The notes beneath the pieces were generated by a model, which was given only the letters and a program-made list of their open reading frames with translations, did no database searches and had not been told where the DNA came from. From Ophioderma brevispina (lineage: Eukaryota; Echinodermata; Ophiuroidea; Amphilepidida; Ophiodermatidae): a stretch of 64,000 nt of DNA. The stretch covers positions 19,464-83,463 of the forward strand of contig JAMKCH010072219.1 in NCBI GenBank assembly GCA_023653785.1. The letters are read 5' to 3'. A program made the translations under genes and the position numbers. Positions within the stretch are counted from its first letter, which is position 1, and every line of letters starts with the position of its first letter. This document shows, in pieces, positions 32,270 through 43,345 of the stretch.

Positions 32270-33171
32270 TAGTGAAATGCAACTTGCTAAATTAATGTAG
32301 TTCGTTAAGCATAGTAAGTCCAGGGTGGCGGCAGTTGAGGATGGAGGTAGGTGAGGATAAGGTATATGGATTTCCCATTCAGATATTCAGATTCAGATAA
32401 GTTTTTTTAGCAGTTACATAAACATGATATTTCTATGACTAATTGCATTAAGTTCAAACTGTAGCTAATTAGAGACCTAATTAGAAAATTAATGAGCTCT
32501 TTGTTTACGTTTTTAAAGGCATTTATGGTTTTGAGTTGATGCTGGTACTAAGCATATTCCATATTTTGGGGACCAGAGTGTGGGGTACTTAGTATAAGCA
32601 CTATAATTTATTAAAATTTTGATTCAAAGATTCTGTACATATTTGATCTAATCGCTTTCTCGGGTTGCATTTTTTACTTGTCCTCGGTGCATGCTTAAGT
32701 TTCGCTTCGTCAAGATTCTGCAACCTTCATGCATTGAATATAGGCCCACCCCTTCGAAATATGGATGAGAAAAAACACATCCGTTATGAAAAATAAAGGT
32801 GGTTTCGAACAGTCTGGTGACGACTGTGTACACAAAAAATTATGTTTAATAGTACAAAAAAAGTCGTATGGCGATGCCAGTGTGGATGTCAATGAAACAG
32901 TTCTCGTTGGATGTTTGTGCTAAAATTGAATTTTCTTGTTATTTTGGATTCAATTGCGACCAGACTGTAAGAAAATGAGGCGGGTTTCAATGTGCAGGAC
33001 TGCTGTCCCCGTCGCAGGAACCAATGTAGTACAGCGGAAAATTTGAAAATCGAGTCAGATTGTGTTTTAAAGTACACTAAAGACACGTCTTCTTCATCCT
33101 TCCCTTTTTAATCTTCCTGCCCTCATCAACTCCTTTACCATTGCCTCCTCAACCTCGTCCCACATGCGCGA
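32270..33171. other. No feature seen
   Basis: AT-rich sequence without coding or repeat signal that I recognise. A few 60-codon frames occur on the minus strand. Confidence 0.4.
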
Positions 33172-33729
33172 TTAAAGGGATTAGAGTGAATACGAGAGAA
33201 TCGAAAAATGTGAAATGCATTTATTGTACTTATAAATCAGGGATAAGTGTGTACAATCCATATAAACTGCTTAATGTAGAAAACACACCACCAAATAGTG
33301 AAATAAATTGGGCCAGGTACTTTGGGAAATGTTCATACCAGCTTACGCAATATAGACATACACAGCGATTGACGTCTCAAAATCTGCATAAACAGTGATT
33401 GTGTTTACACAGCACAGAATAAACAAAGATCAACAATAGTGTGTTTGAGGTAAAACTGTATGATCATTGTGACAATACCCGCTTAAAAATATTCGGGGGA
33501 TATTCACCGAGAAAGGCTTTTGATCAAAGTCGGAATGGATCGAAGTATAGAAATTAAAGAATTCAGACAAAAAAGTGCTGTCTTGTCTTAATAACGGGAC
33601 ATTTCAAGCCATACCACTTCGGAAGGTGATGTTTGCATATTCCATGCCAGTAAAAAAATATACAAAAAAGATGAATTTTGATGATTTTTTAGATGTTTCA
33701 GATTAGCAACTGGCTGCTAATCCCTTTAA
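33172..33729. mobile_element. TTAA-flanked inverted-terminal element (short TIR)
   Basis: The left end is TTAA-AGGGATTAG and the right end CTAATCCCT-TTAA, a perfect 9-bp terminal repeat next to a TTAA target. TTAA duplication is typical of piggyBac-type MITEs. The interior is non-coding. The short TIR leaves room for chance, but a similar element follows at 34.7 kb. Confidence 0.5.
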
Positions 33730-34708
33730 GGAAAAGGGTCATGTCCGCCGCTTAAAGGTGTATATCATGATTCCAACACCTGTTTTTATTCATTGTTCAC
33801 TAGATATCCTTGAGAAAAGGTTTTTCCAAACTTTTTAGTTGACCCCAACCTGGCGCTTTTCTGTTATGAGCAAATCTTGGTTTCACCCGGTCCCATAGGA
33901 CACTGGTGCTATAATTTCTGTCCGTTTCGGACAGACAATGCAAATTGCGAATTTCTACAGATACGACCAAATTGGCACGTACGATTCGGTACACATGGAT
34001 TACTAATAGTTTTAAGTCAAAATCCTCAATTCCGTGACTAACCTTTGGCAAGTAAGGTTTTGACGATTGATTTGACTTTAAGTACATTTAGAATGGTTTT
34101 TAGCCCACATTCCCTCTGGAAAATGTCGACAACTTCCACAGGAGGGGGGTAACGTTTCTACAGGGTTACATTTAAATAATGGTCCAATAACGTTTAGGTA
34201 TAGCTCATTGTGTCGTGTGGTTACAAGGACTAAAAAGTCACATGGTGACCTGAAAATCTGGAAAATGCATCGTTTATTGAATATACAGCCCATAGGCTAA
34301 GGTCAAATGTTTATTCAGAAAGGTCCAGGTCTTATACTGGTTTGATTAAGTTTAAAGGTATCTTTAAATATTGATAACATTACAATTGATTAAATTATTT
34401 TGGGTTTTACCTACACTTGTAGCTCCGAATTTTGTCCCCCATTGAAGTGTTTGGGGAAAGTGCCCCCTCTCCTGTAACCACGAGAAGATTCCAAGAGGGC
34501 AAATATACCCCACATAACGTTAAATCATGTAATTTTATAAATTTTAGATACACCTAAACTTATGTACTCACTCCCACCATTATAGTTGCCTTCCTACACA
34601 CTGTATCTCATATGGTGTATTGAGTTCATCCACAACTACCATTTTGGAACATTTCAACCTCAGTCATTGATGGCCAGCATGGGGTTCCTTTCCCCAAAAA
34701 TCCCATTC
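33730..34708. other. No feature seen
   Basis: Frames of 95 and 71 codons on the minus strand (33,800-34,293) are not recognisable. A small CTGTCCG-TTT-CGGACAG hairpin lies near 33,918. Confidence 0.4.
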
Positions 34709-35524
34709 TTAAAGGGGACTTGTCATGCAGTATTGTACTGGCGCTTTCACATTACTACTACTTCTGTATTTTTATGAAGTGATCACCCTCTCCAGGTTAA
34801 ACACCACTAACTCACTATACACAGTATTCTATGGGAATAATGGCAACTTTGAGCATGTTTCTTCTTTCCACATTTAAAACTCTCACGAGAAATACAACCA
34901 ACACCCACCCCAACATACAAGCTGAAATTACCAATAACCAAATTTTGAACATATGATGACCAGAAATTTTTTTAAGTTAACGATCACCAACTCACCAGAT
35001 GTCAAACCGTCACTCAAGATCTCTATAGTTCGCCACATCTAGTACTTTGCAAATCGATGTGAAATTGATGACCGCGGAGTAAATTTCCTCAAATTCCTCA
35101 AATGCCGCTTAGTGTTGCAGAAAACTGACCAGTCTACCATGTCAATCATGAAATTTCATCACTGTCTTAATATAACTTTGCTTTCAGACATTTTAAAGCA
35201 CTTTTCCAGAACCAAGCAAGAAAGTAGTCCACCCAAGATTTTTGATCCTTACCGGCATCCAGGTTATGGTGTAATAACCTCCAGGTTGATTATATATATC
35301 TTTTTCAAACAATTTTGTTTCCGTTTGTCATAAGTCAAATTGAACAATATTAGTTTATACACACCCGAAGACTCATCTTTTAAAACTTTGTTTGCAAAAT
35401 CGTTAATTATAGTGTTTTTGTTAATTGTTAATTAACCATCACAGTACCTTCTTTGCCTAGATTTACCACTTACAGTACTACCCCTATTCTCCAAATCTGC
35501 TGCGAGGATGACAGTCCCCTTTAA
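34709..35524. mobile_element. TTAA-flanked MITE with AGGGGACT(T)GTCAT ends
   Basis: The left end is TTAA then AGGGGACTTGTCATGCAG; the right end in reverse complement is TTAA then AGGGGACTGTCATCCTCGCA. The 816-bp interior has no coding region. TTAA on both sides suggests a piggyBac-type target. With the element at 33,172 it forms a loose group beginning TTAAAGGG. Confidence 0.65.
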
Positions 35525-35944
35525 AACGTAAACCCTGACTTTTTGGCAACCCATGCATTTCCTGTCCACAAGCACCGCACTTGATGATTTCTGCTCTTGT
35601 ATGGGACATAATAAATTTTAGTTGATATATCATCATGATCAAAAAGCTTCCATGAGTGCTTATTACACAAATATTATAATAGTCTTGGCAATTGCCAAAA
35701 TTGGTTATTGAAAGTGAAACAACAGGCAAAAGTGAAGACTTAGATTAGGAACAAACTAAGAGATGAAGAAGTTAGAAAGTTACTCTCAATAATTGTGAGT
35801 AAAAGATTCAACAGAAAGATTGACAAACTCCCTAAATGCGGGCAGGCACACATAGAGCATAATCCATTAAATATCTTGCCTATTAACTCTGTATGAACTT
35901 AATATTACAGCAAAATATTTCTGTTCCTTGGAAGTTTTTGGGCA

Positions 35945-36290
35945 TAATGTGGTGCAGTGGAATTCAGCCTTCGCCTCATAAGCATAAGGTGTGGGTTCGA
36001 GCCCCTCTTTGCCCAATTGTTGTTCACTTGGGACAGGCCAACTTTTAACCCTCGCTTGCCTATCTCCCCACCCAGGAGAGAAAATGGGTACCGGCATATG
36101 CTGGGAATGCAAACAGACGCGCGCTGGCGGTGAGAGTGGCGAACTCCCCCACAGCAACATTAATGAGGGAGTCTGGCCCACACGCCAAAGACAGAGAGAA
36201 GGGCACTCCGCCTGCGGGTGCACCATTTTGCAATTGCATTTGGAAGTTGAAGAGGTCATATAACAGTTTTGTTCCCATAAAGGTTATTGG
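35945..36290 (+). mobile_element. tRNA-derived SINE
   Basis: The head reads TGTGGTGCAGTGGAATTCAG (box A region) and GGGTTCGAGCCCC (box B, 35,994-36,006), about 40 bp apart. GGGC-like bases before it can pair with GCCC after box B. The body continues with CACCCAGGAGAGAAAATGGG and GGGAATGCAAACAGACGCG. Frames of up to 130 codons on either strand come from this GC-rich body and are not genes. Its family differs from the SINEs at 300 and 38,060. Confidence 0.7.
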
Positions 36291-36299
36291 GCTTAAAAT

Positions 36300-37230
36300 T
36301 GTTGGATTTTTGTGGTTCCTGGTACATGGAAGCCTAAAAATACATTGTTAGAGGTCATAGTTTGATAGGCATACTCCATAGATTGGCTATTGATATTGAA
36401 GTGCATATCAAGTGAAAATGAATTTTTAAAAAGAAATTACGCTCATATTATTGTGGCATATTTTTGTGGGGTTCATATTTTAATTAGTTAAATTTAGTAG
36501 ACAACGAAGTAAACCATTTTAATTTAATATTCCTTTGCATGATAAAGGCAACCTTTTGTATATCGTACATATACAACATTTTGGCTTTAAAATGTTAAAA
36601 CCCCAGTTGTAGAATGGCAAATAAAAATAAGGCAGGGCCACTACAATCAATGAAATTAAGTTTGAGTGTTGCATTCATGGATTATACTTTCAAACATTAA
36701 TACATTTATTGTACTTAAATCAAAAAGTAGTAACCTACAAGTTAGCTCTTGGAAAAAGAACTACTGAATAACATAACTTGTTGGCCTTTTCAAAGAGAAT
36801 TTTATGTAAATAAGCAACGTAGAGGATTGAAACAATGGCAACATCACCTGGAACTAGTAACTAGTTACTGAAGTATGTATGATAGGAAAATTCCAAAGCG
36901 GTTCGAGCATTTGAATCATATATTTATGTTGTCACTTACTCTGCAAGACATCCCGTAACTTTGACCTGCGTTTTTTTAACCCTGGGAATGGGGTAAAAAT
37001 GTCTGTTGACTTAACAACCCTAAATGGGGGCATATTTATTCCCGTGGTTTCAATGGTAATCGTTTTTGATTGGGTTTGATAAAAGAGATAATGTAAACCA
37101 GTTGGCTAAAGAATAATACATGATTTTGTAATGTACCTTCTGGCTACACCACCATTGTAACTTGGAGGATATTGATTTGACTACTACAACAAATGGTCAT
37201 GTGTTTGAAACAAGATTGTGTGTCAATAGC
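36300..37230. other. No feature seen
   Basis: AT-rich, no coding or RNA signal recognised. Confidence 0.4.
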
Positions 37231-37231
37231 T

Positions 37232-37244
37232 TAATAAAAAAAAG

Positions 37245-37272
<28 letters not shown>
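37232..37272 (+). repeat. AATAAA followed by poly-A (28)
   Basis: AATAAAAAAAAG is followed by a 28-A run (37,245-37,272). This looks like the 3' end of a retroposed transcript, but I cannot identify its source. Confidence 0.5.
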
Positions 37273-37275
<3 letters not shown>

Positions 37276-37298
37276 AATACAACTGTGTGCCTGCCCCA

Positions 37299-37370
37299 TC
37301 AGTGGCTCTCCTGGAAATGGTTTCTTCCGAGGGGATATGTTCCATGAAGAACCATTTCAAGAGCCACTGA
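37299..37370 (+). other. 72-nt imperfect hairpin
   Basis: The 5' arm (37,299-37,327) begins TCAGTGGCTCT and ends GGTTTCTTC. The 3' arm (37,346-37,370) is its complement with two small bulges. The loop is 18 nt. Arm length, bulges and size resemble a microRNA precursor. It could equally be a small inverted-repeat fragment. Confidence 0.5.
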
Positions 37371-38059
37371 CCCAAAGAGTGGCTTAAAGCCTACCTTCTG
37401 AGATTTGAAATATCTCATTTTAATGTGTATTAATTTTGAATAGTTAAAAAAAAAAAGGTTGAAGATAGTCGCCAAACTACGACTAGTAGGCCTACTATGG
37501 AAAAGTGTAAAATGAAATCCAGATCTGAAGTTTTATTACAAAGTGAGATTTTTCTATATTAAACATTGTTTTGAGCTTAGCTATTTCACACAGAAACTTA
37601 GTAGGTGACAAGCATTACGTACATGCAAAAAAACATGAATTTTGGTTCATTGAGGGAGGCGCCATCCTCGGGAAAATCTGAGTCTGCCTTTAATGTTTAT
37701 GGAATGTTGGCAAATGACATCTATTGCACTAAACCATCCACCTCCTTCCATTCACATGACGAAAACCTTTTCTAATGAATCATCAGTATCCTAGGGGCTG
37801 CGTTACTCATTATGGCTAGACTTTAAAAGTCACATGGCACAAAACTGTGACATTTGCAGTACACTGGATGGTATTTTGCGCAGTTGTTGAGATTTTGACA
37901 CCACTCATGCTCTTTGGAGCATAGATTTTGTGGCAACCGTTCCAGAGCGGAGCTACTTCGTTTTATATTGAGTACTGACCAAAATAGCAGTAGCGATTAA
38001 TGTAACCGTAAATTTTATCAAGATTATAACATTGCAAATCTGGCACACCAATTCTTGCT

Positions 38060-38340
38060 GGTCTTGTGGTTAGCACTGGTTAGATAGCTGATCTCATTTT
38101 ACAGTGGTCCAGGGTTCGAATCTCGCTACAGCCTCTTTTAAAATATATAAAAAGGTTTCATTATTTTTTAGGTTAAGGGAAAAGGTTTCTAATTCCACAA
38201 AAGATAAAAATACTAGTTTGAGGGTTAGTGGAGGAGACCTGCTCCTGGAGCATATGGGCGGGTGGTAAAAACTACCGCGTGCGTATTTGCACTGTATGTT
38301 GGGGACGCATAACAATGTAATGTAAGGTTGCCAGTTACTG
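38060..38340 (+). mobile_element. tRNA-derived SINE
   Basis: Box A-like TGGTCTTGTGGTTAGCACTG and box B AGGGTTCGAATCTC (38,109-38,122) lie at tRNA spacing. CCTGCTCCTGGAGC and CGCGTGCGTATTTGC belong to the body. It ends where the 38.35-kb inverted-repeat element begins. Confidence 0.6.
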
Positions 38341-38349
38341 AGTTTAAAG

Positions 38350-40000
38350 TCTCTTTATAAATACACCTGGCACAAAAAGTATCTCGGCATGATTTCGATC
38401 AGCTGTGCCAAAGTCAGACCTTTTGAAAGTTTCGAAATAACATATTTTTTGCCTAGGTCTTGTTCTTTCATTTAAAAACCACCTCGCTGTAAAAGCGTGC
38501 CAAAAATGGCTTAGAATCGAGCGCCCAAAAGACGCAAACCTCCGAAACCAAAAGTTGCAGTTTTCCGGATTTTTTCAGTGGTTCTACGTGTGGTACAAAA
38601 AACGCAATAATCGTGTGTATTGTTTTAACAAAGAGGTTTTTCGACTGAAATGAGCGAGAACGCCTACTGCATATACATGTACACGAACCGACGGGGAAGC
38701 CTCGAAGACACCCCATACGTCGCCGCCATTACTGGGGGGCATCCTGGCCACCAAACAACAGTCACCACGCCGCTACCTCTGCTTTTACAAGTTAACTAAC
38801 GAACGAATAAGAATTTACAACCTAACCTTTTCGCAATTTTAACATTTTCAACACCGTGAATTTATATTGATTTAAGGAAGGATTGTCAGGGACTGGCCTA
38901 AACTGGAATTCAAAGGCAAGGTCTTACTGTTGTTGTAAAATTGAAGGTTATCTCGCCCACTTTGCTTGACTGAGAAATGAACGCTATGGTTAGAATACCA
39001 TGTAATACGTGTTAAAATTGGTAATACAGCCGCGTGAGAAAAATCATTTTTCGTAAAATTCAAACATCCAGAATGTTGATATATTCCGTGTACGTGAAAA
39101 ATTGAATAGTTCCCAAAGACCGATCGTATTGCTGAAAAACGTGACATCTTCCAATGCAGGTTGGTTGTTGTTTAGAAAGGACGCTTCTTTTTGGTGTTTA
39201 CTGTAACAATGGAGTGATGTACGTGTAAGTGACATGTGGAACTAAATTTAACCATGTTTTAAAATGGAATTTTTTGGTGAAAACAACAATCGTATTTTAA
39301 GCAAACTAAATGAAAATAATAAAAATAAAATAAGTTCATATTCCACTTTCATTAGAAGCTTGCAGATTCGGTGGTTTTTTTCATTTGGGAACCGATGCAT
39401 ATGTACGGCTGCAGACATTTCACATTCTTTCATGTGTCCATTGGAGAGGATTTACAGCAGTTTCGTTCCATTTTGTAACCTTTATCGCTATTTGTGCAGC
39501 CAAGAAATGTCATTTTTTTCCTGAGGCCGCCCAATGATGATATGCAAATGGATAAAAGTGAAATAGTGTTGATTTTTGACGTCAGAACCTGATCAAATTA
39601 TCGCTCTTTTGTGGTAACGCGGTGTATAACGAGAAATCCAAAAGATGCCCCCAGTCATGGCCGATGGTGAGTGCGCCGCCTACGGCGTAGGCGAGTAATA
39701 GTCCGCCGTCGGATCGTGTAATTGAGTGTGGTACACGTGTTCGTGGTCCCAGTCACTGCAATCCCATTTAAAAATCCAAAAACTTGCACTTTTGGTTTTG
39801 GGGGTTTTGCCTCTTTCGGGCGTTCTATCTCAGCCATTTCTGCACGATTTTTTTACAAGCGAGTGTTAAATGAAAGAGCAAGACCTTGGACAACAAAATG
39901 TAATATTTTCGAAACCCTCTTAAAAATGGTCTGACGTTGGCACAATACCGATAGAAAAACCTGCCGAGATACGTTTTTGTGCCAGTTATATTAATTACTA
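38350..40000. mobile_element. Element with about 400-bp inverted arms
   Basis: Left arm 38,350-38,757, right arm 39,640-40,000. From the outside the arms share (reading from the right end) GAGATAC-TTTTTGTGCCA, GGTCTGAC-TTGGCACA, AAATGAAAGA-CAAGACC, TTTTACA-GCGAG, GGGCG, ACTTTTGGTTT and, innermost, GATGCCCCC-AGT-ATGGC. Identity is roughly 75-80 percent with indels. The 880-bp centre has frames of 91 (minus) and 86 (plus) codons without recognisable domains. It could be a long-TIR DNA transposon or two opposed copies of one repeat. Confidence 0.7.
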
Positions 40001-40228
40001 CGTATTGGTACAATAAAATTTCTATAAACGCGTATTCGAAATTTGATTGTCCGGGAATTGGTTCATGTCAATACTTTACCTTACAAATAGTTATCTCTAC
40101 TAAAAAATCCATCTGCAGCTGGCTTTTCCCCCTATTGACAGAAATTCGTGTCCAGATGACCGGTGTAAAGAAATTGGAGTGGTCCCCCATGAGAGAGTGT
40201 CCTAGCTACCCTAGCAACGTGTATCGCA

Positions 40229-41240
40229 AGCCATAAAGGCCATACCGTCTTGCTGCAACGCGTTGCGAGAAAGTTTCACAGCGCGTTGTAACATTTCGGC
40301 AACGCGTTGCGACATTTCCAAAAATCGAGTTTGCCGGTATCGGCCAATCAAAATCATGAATTTCTTCCTGTGACGTATAAAAAAAATTAGACCCACAATG
40401 CGTTGCTAAGTATCTCTTTGCAACGCTTGCAACCTTCACAAACGCGTTGCGAGCTTCACAACGCGTTTGCAAGCTCACAACGCGTTGCTAAGGTTAACAG
40501 CCTAAGGGTCATAACGTATCCCTCAACGCGTTGTGAGAATAGTCACACGCGTTTGCGACATTTCGGCAAAACGCGTTGCGACTTTCGGCAACGCGTTGCG
40601 ACAATATGAGCAACGCTTGCGGACAGTTCGGCAACGCGTTGCGGTATCGGCCCATCAAAAACATGAATTTCTTTTCTGTACGTATTTCAAAATATAAATC
40701 TCACAACGCGTTGCGACCGTCACAACGCGTTGGCAAAAACCTTCACACGGCGTTGCGGCAATACGTTATGACCCTTATTGCCTTCACAACGCGTTGTGAA
40801 GTTTCAACGCGTTGTTAAGCTCTCAACGCGTTGTTGATATGGCTTGTCACGCGTTGTGAAAGCCCTAAGGGTCAAACGTTTGGCCGAACGCTTTTGTGGA
40901 TCTATTTTTTTGAAATACGTCACAGAAATGCATGATTTCATTGGCCGACGCCGCACGCGTTGCCGAAATGTCGCACACGCTTTGCTACTTTCTCACAACG
41001 CGTTGGGCAATACGTTATGACCCTTAGGCTTGTGACCCTTCGCAACGCGTTGTGAAGTCGCAACGCGTTGTGAAGGTCGCAACGCGTTGTGAGGTCGCAA
41101 CGCGTTTCTAGATACTTTGCAACGCGTTGTGGTCTAATTTTTGAAATACGTCAATGAAGTCGCCATTCTAATTGGCCGACGCCGCAACGCGTTGCTACTT
41201 CTCGCACGCGTTGCGGCATACGTTATATGGCCTTTAGGCT
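40229..41240. mobile_element. Fold-back element built from CAACGCGTTG palindromes
   Basis: The ends are AGCCATAAAGGCCATA (40,229-40,244) and TATGGCCTTTAGGCT (41,226-41,240), inverted to each other. Inside are about 30 copies of CAACGCGTTG followed by YGYRA-type bases, many intact, spaced mostly 15-30 bp. Larger blocks are also inverted around about 40,760: TCGGCCAATCA-AAATCATGAATTTC (40,340) against GAAAT-CATGATTTCATTGGCCGA (about 40,922-40,950), a second pair at 40,640 and 41,140, and GGGTCATAACGTAT (40,505) against ATACGTTATGACCC (41,012). Frames here are artefacts of the repeat. Confidence 0.8.
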
Positions 41241-41476
41241 GTGCCATAAACGTGCACAGTACGGAATAAACCGTGACCTAAACGATTCCATTTTGTGTAC
41301 AGGCTGAAACAACGAACGCATACATAAAAAAGCACGCAATGGAGAACACAATAGACATATGGGTGGTAGGACATTCAGTCACACGGCCACTGTAGTATAT
41401 GACACCGGTTCTACTTTGGGGGTCGTTAGTACGTCGGACTTTAAGTACATTAGTCTTTGTCCAAGAATCCGGTTTG

Positions 41477-41520
41477 TGGATGGATGGGTGGGTGGGTGGG
41501 TGGGTGGGGGGGGGGGGGGG
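41477..41520 (+). repeat. (TGGG)n and poly-G
   Basis: GGATGGATGGGTGGGTGGG continues into about 14 G. It has high potential for G-quadruplex formation. Confidence 0.85.
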
Positions 41521-42693
41521 TCTCAGGGGTCTCAGAGAGGTTCGAGGGTTACCAAGTTGGTCCCTTTAGCTGATAGTACCCGGTAGTTTCTTCCATAGAG
41601 TAATACAGTTACAAGGTCTGTAACACAGACTAGACTTTAAGTGGCAGTGTGGACATGCACGGATCGATCTAAACTCTGTCTGTATTAGTAGGTTCTAGTC
41701 AAAATAGAATGAATTCTGCCTTAACCCAACACTAATTGCAGCAACAACAGAATCAATTCCAACAGAATGTATTGAGCATACCTTTAAAAACAACATTCAA
41801 AAGTCTAAGTCTACTAAAATGAAAGGAGTGGAACATATATTTTAAGGGGTAAGGTTTAACAGGGGTCAAAATATGAAAAGTATCAAAACGCGTCGAAAAG
41901 TATGCCAACCTGTTCGTTACATTTCCAGTATTAAAAAAAAAATAGAGTTTGCCATATCTGCAGGTTGTATTTCAATAGTTATGATCAAAATAGTTTCAAG
42001 TTCACAATGGGGGTAAATTTCAGATATCTCCGTTCGTTAATAAAAAGGTGTCAAATTGTTTCGTCTAATTGTGTAACAGAACCCCGAAATCTACTGTTGC
42101 ACCATCTATAATATCGTTGCATAATTGGAACCAAAATGTGACGGGGCTACAGGGTCTATGGGAGGTCCCTAGTCATAGCTCTGTATTCTTATAAAAGTTC
42201 ACCAAAACTCTATTTACCTGTACTTATCTATTGGACAATTTAACATTACATTTTACAACCAGTCTGATCAAAATCGTACCATTCTATATGATTTTACCCC
42301 AGGATTACCTTGAACTGTTATGAGCCTATTGTACTAAATATAACGGCGTAGAGAGGGCACACTATAGCCTTTTTTAAACTTAGGAGTACCCAATAATTGG
42401 TACAATCATTTAAATCAATTCGAAACAATTCTAATTTTTTTACCCCTGTAGAACGTTTTTGCCCCTTTTTCTACCTGTTCCACTAGGTTGATTGTTGGAG
42501 ACTTTTTAAATTATTATTTTTGGACTATTTCATAGTATATTAACACCAAAATTGTTTCTGTTGCAATTTGTGTGGGTTCAAATCATACAGTATTGGACTA
42601 TAGTATCGAACTTAAAATTGACAGTGTGGGCGCGCATTAATGGTATTGCGCTTAGTTTTTCCGACATAACTTTTAAGTCCGATAAGCTTATTA

Positions 42694-42871
42694 CCGGTGT
42701 GAAAGCAGCTATAGTCCCGACGGGAGCATAGGCCGGGCTCCATAGAGACGATACCATAAGAAAGCTTGAAACTAATGTGCGTGAAGAGTCACCTGAATGC
42801 AGTGCCTATCCCTTAGCGTTGTAGCCGGACTATGAGTACACCGACTATATTACTAATACACGGACAACCGG
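42694..42871 (+). mobile_element. TA-type MITE, copy 2
   Basis: Starts CCGGTGTGAAAGCAGCTATA and ends in ACCGG with TA directly outside on each side (42,692-42,693 and 42,872-42,873). The internal order (GGGCTCCATAGA, GCTTGAAACTAATG, GTGAAGAGTCA, CCGGACTATGAGTAC) matches copy 1. Confidence 0.85.
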
Positions 42872-43245
42872 TAACATTGCTGACCGTAAGTGGTCTATGA
42901 CAACTGGCATCGTAGTTATAAACTGTCACCCAAAGACGATTAAAATACTGATTACATTGAAAGGAAACATGTGAAAACTCGGTACTTATCGAAATCTGTT
43001 TTATTCATGCACAGGAACCTAACACCATTGAAAAAGCTCTCACAAATGACCATTTAAATGGTTAATTAATGAACAATCAATTCATTTTCGTGAAACTGAT
43101 ACTTTTGTGACACCGATTACAAAGTATAGTAATTTGGACCTATTTTTTTTTATACAAAAATCATATACAAGCTTGCAACCAAGGTTTTTCAATTTAAATC
43201 AAATATGTAATGAGGTTAAAATAATTAGTCCGCCTGGTTGCACGG

Positions 43246-43345
43246 TCACTTGCCTGCCCCTCCCAACACCCCACCCTGCCCCATTCCCCACACCCCAACC
43301 CACAAAAAAACCTCCCCCAACACCCCAACCCTTCCCACACAAGAT
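43246..43345 (+). repeat. C-rich low-complexity tract
   Basis: CCCAACACC-type runs on the plus strand. They give false proline-rich or glycine/tryptophan-rich frames on the two strands. Confidence 0.8.

Noticed and set aside
35867..36259. 130-codon minus-strand frame and 90-codon plus-strand frame
   Set aside because: Both are the GC-rich body of a tRNA-derived SINE read on the two strands.
40206..41240. CRISPR-like array (regular short repeats with spacers)
   Set aside because: Repeats are 10-bp palindromes with irregular 5-60 bp gaps, spacers are themselves repeated in inverted order, and the genome is eukaryotic.
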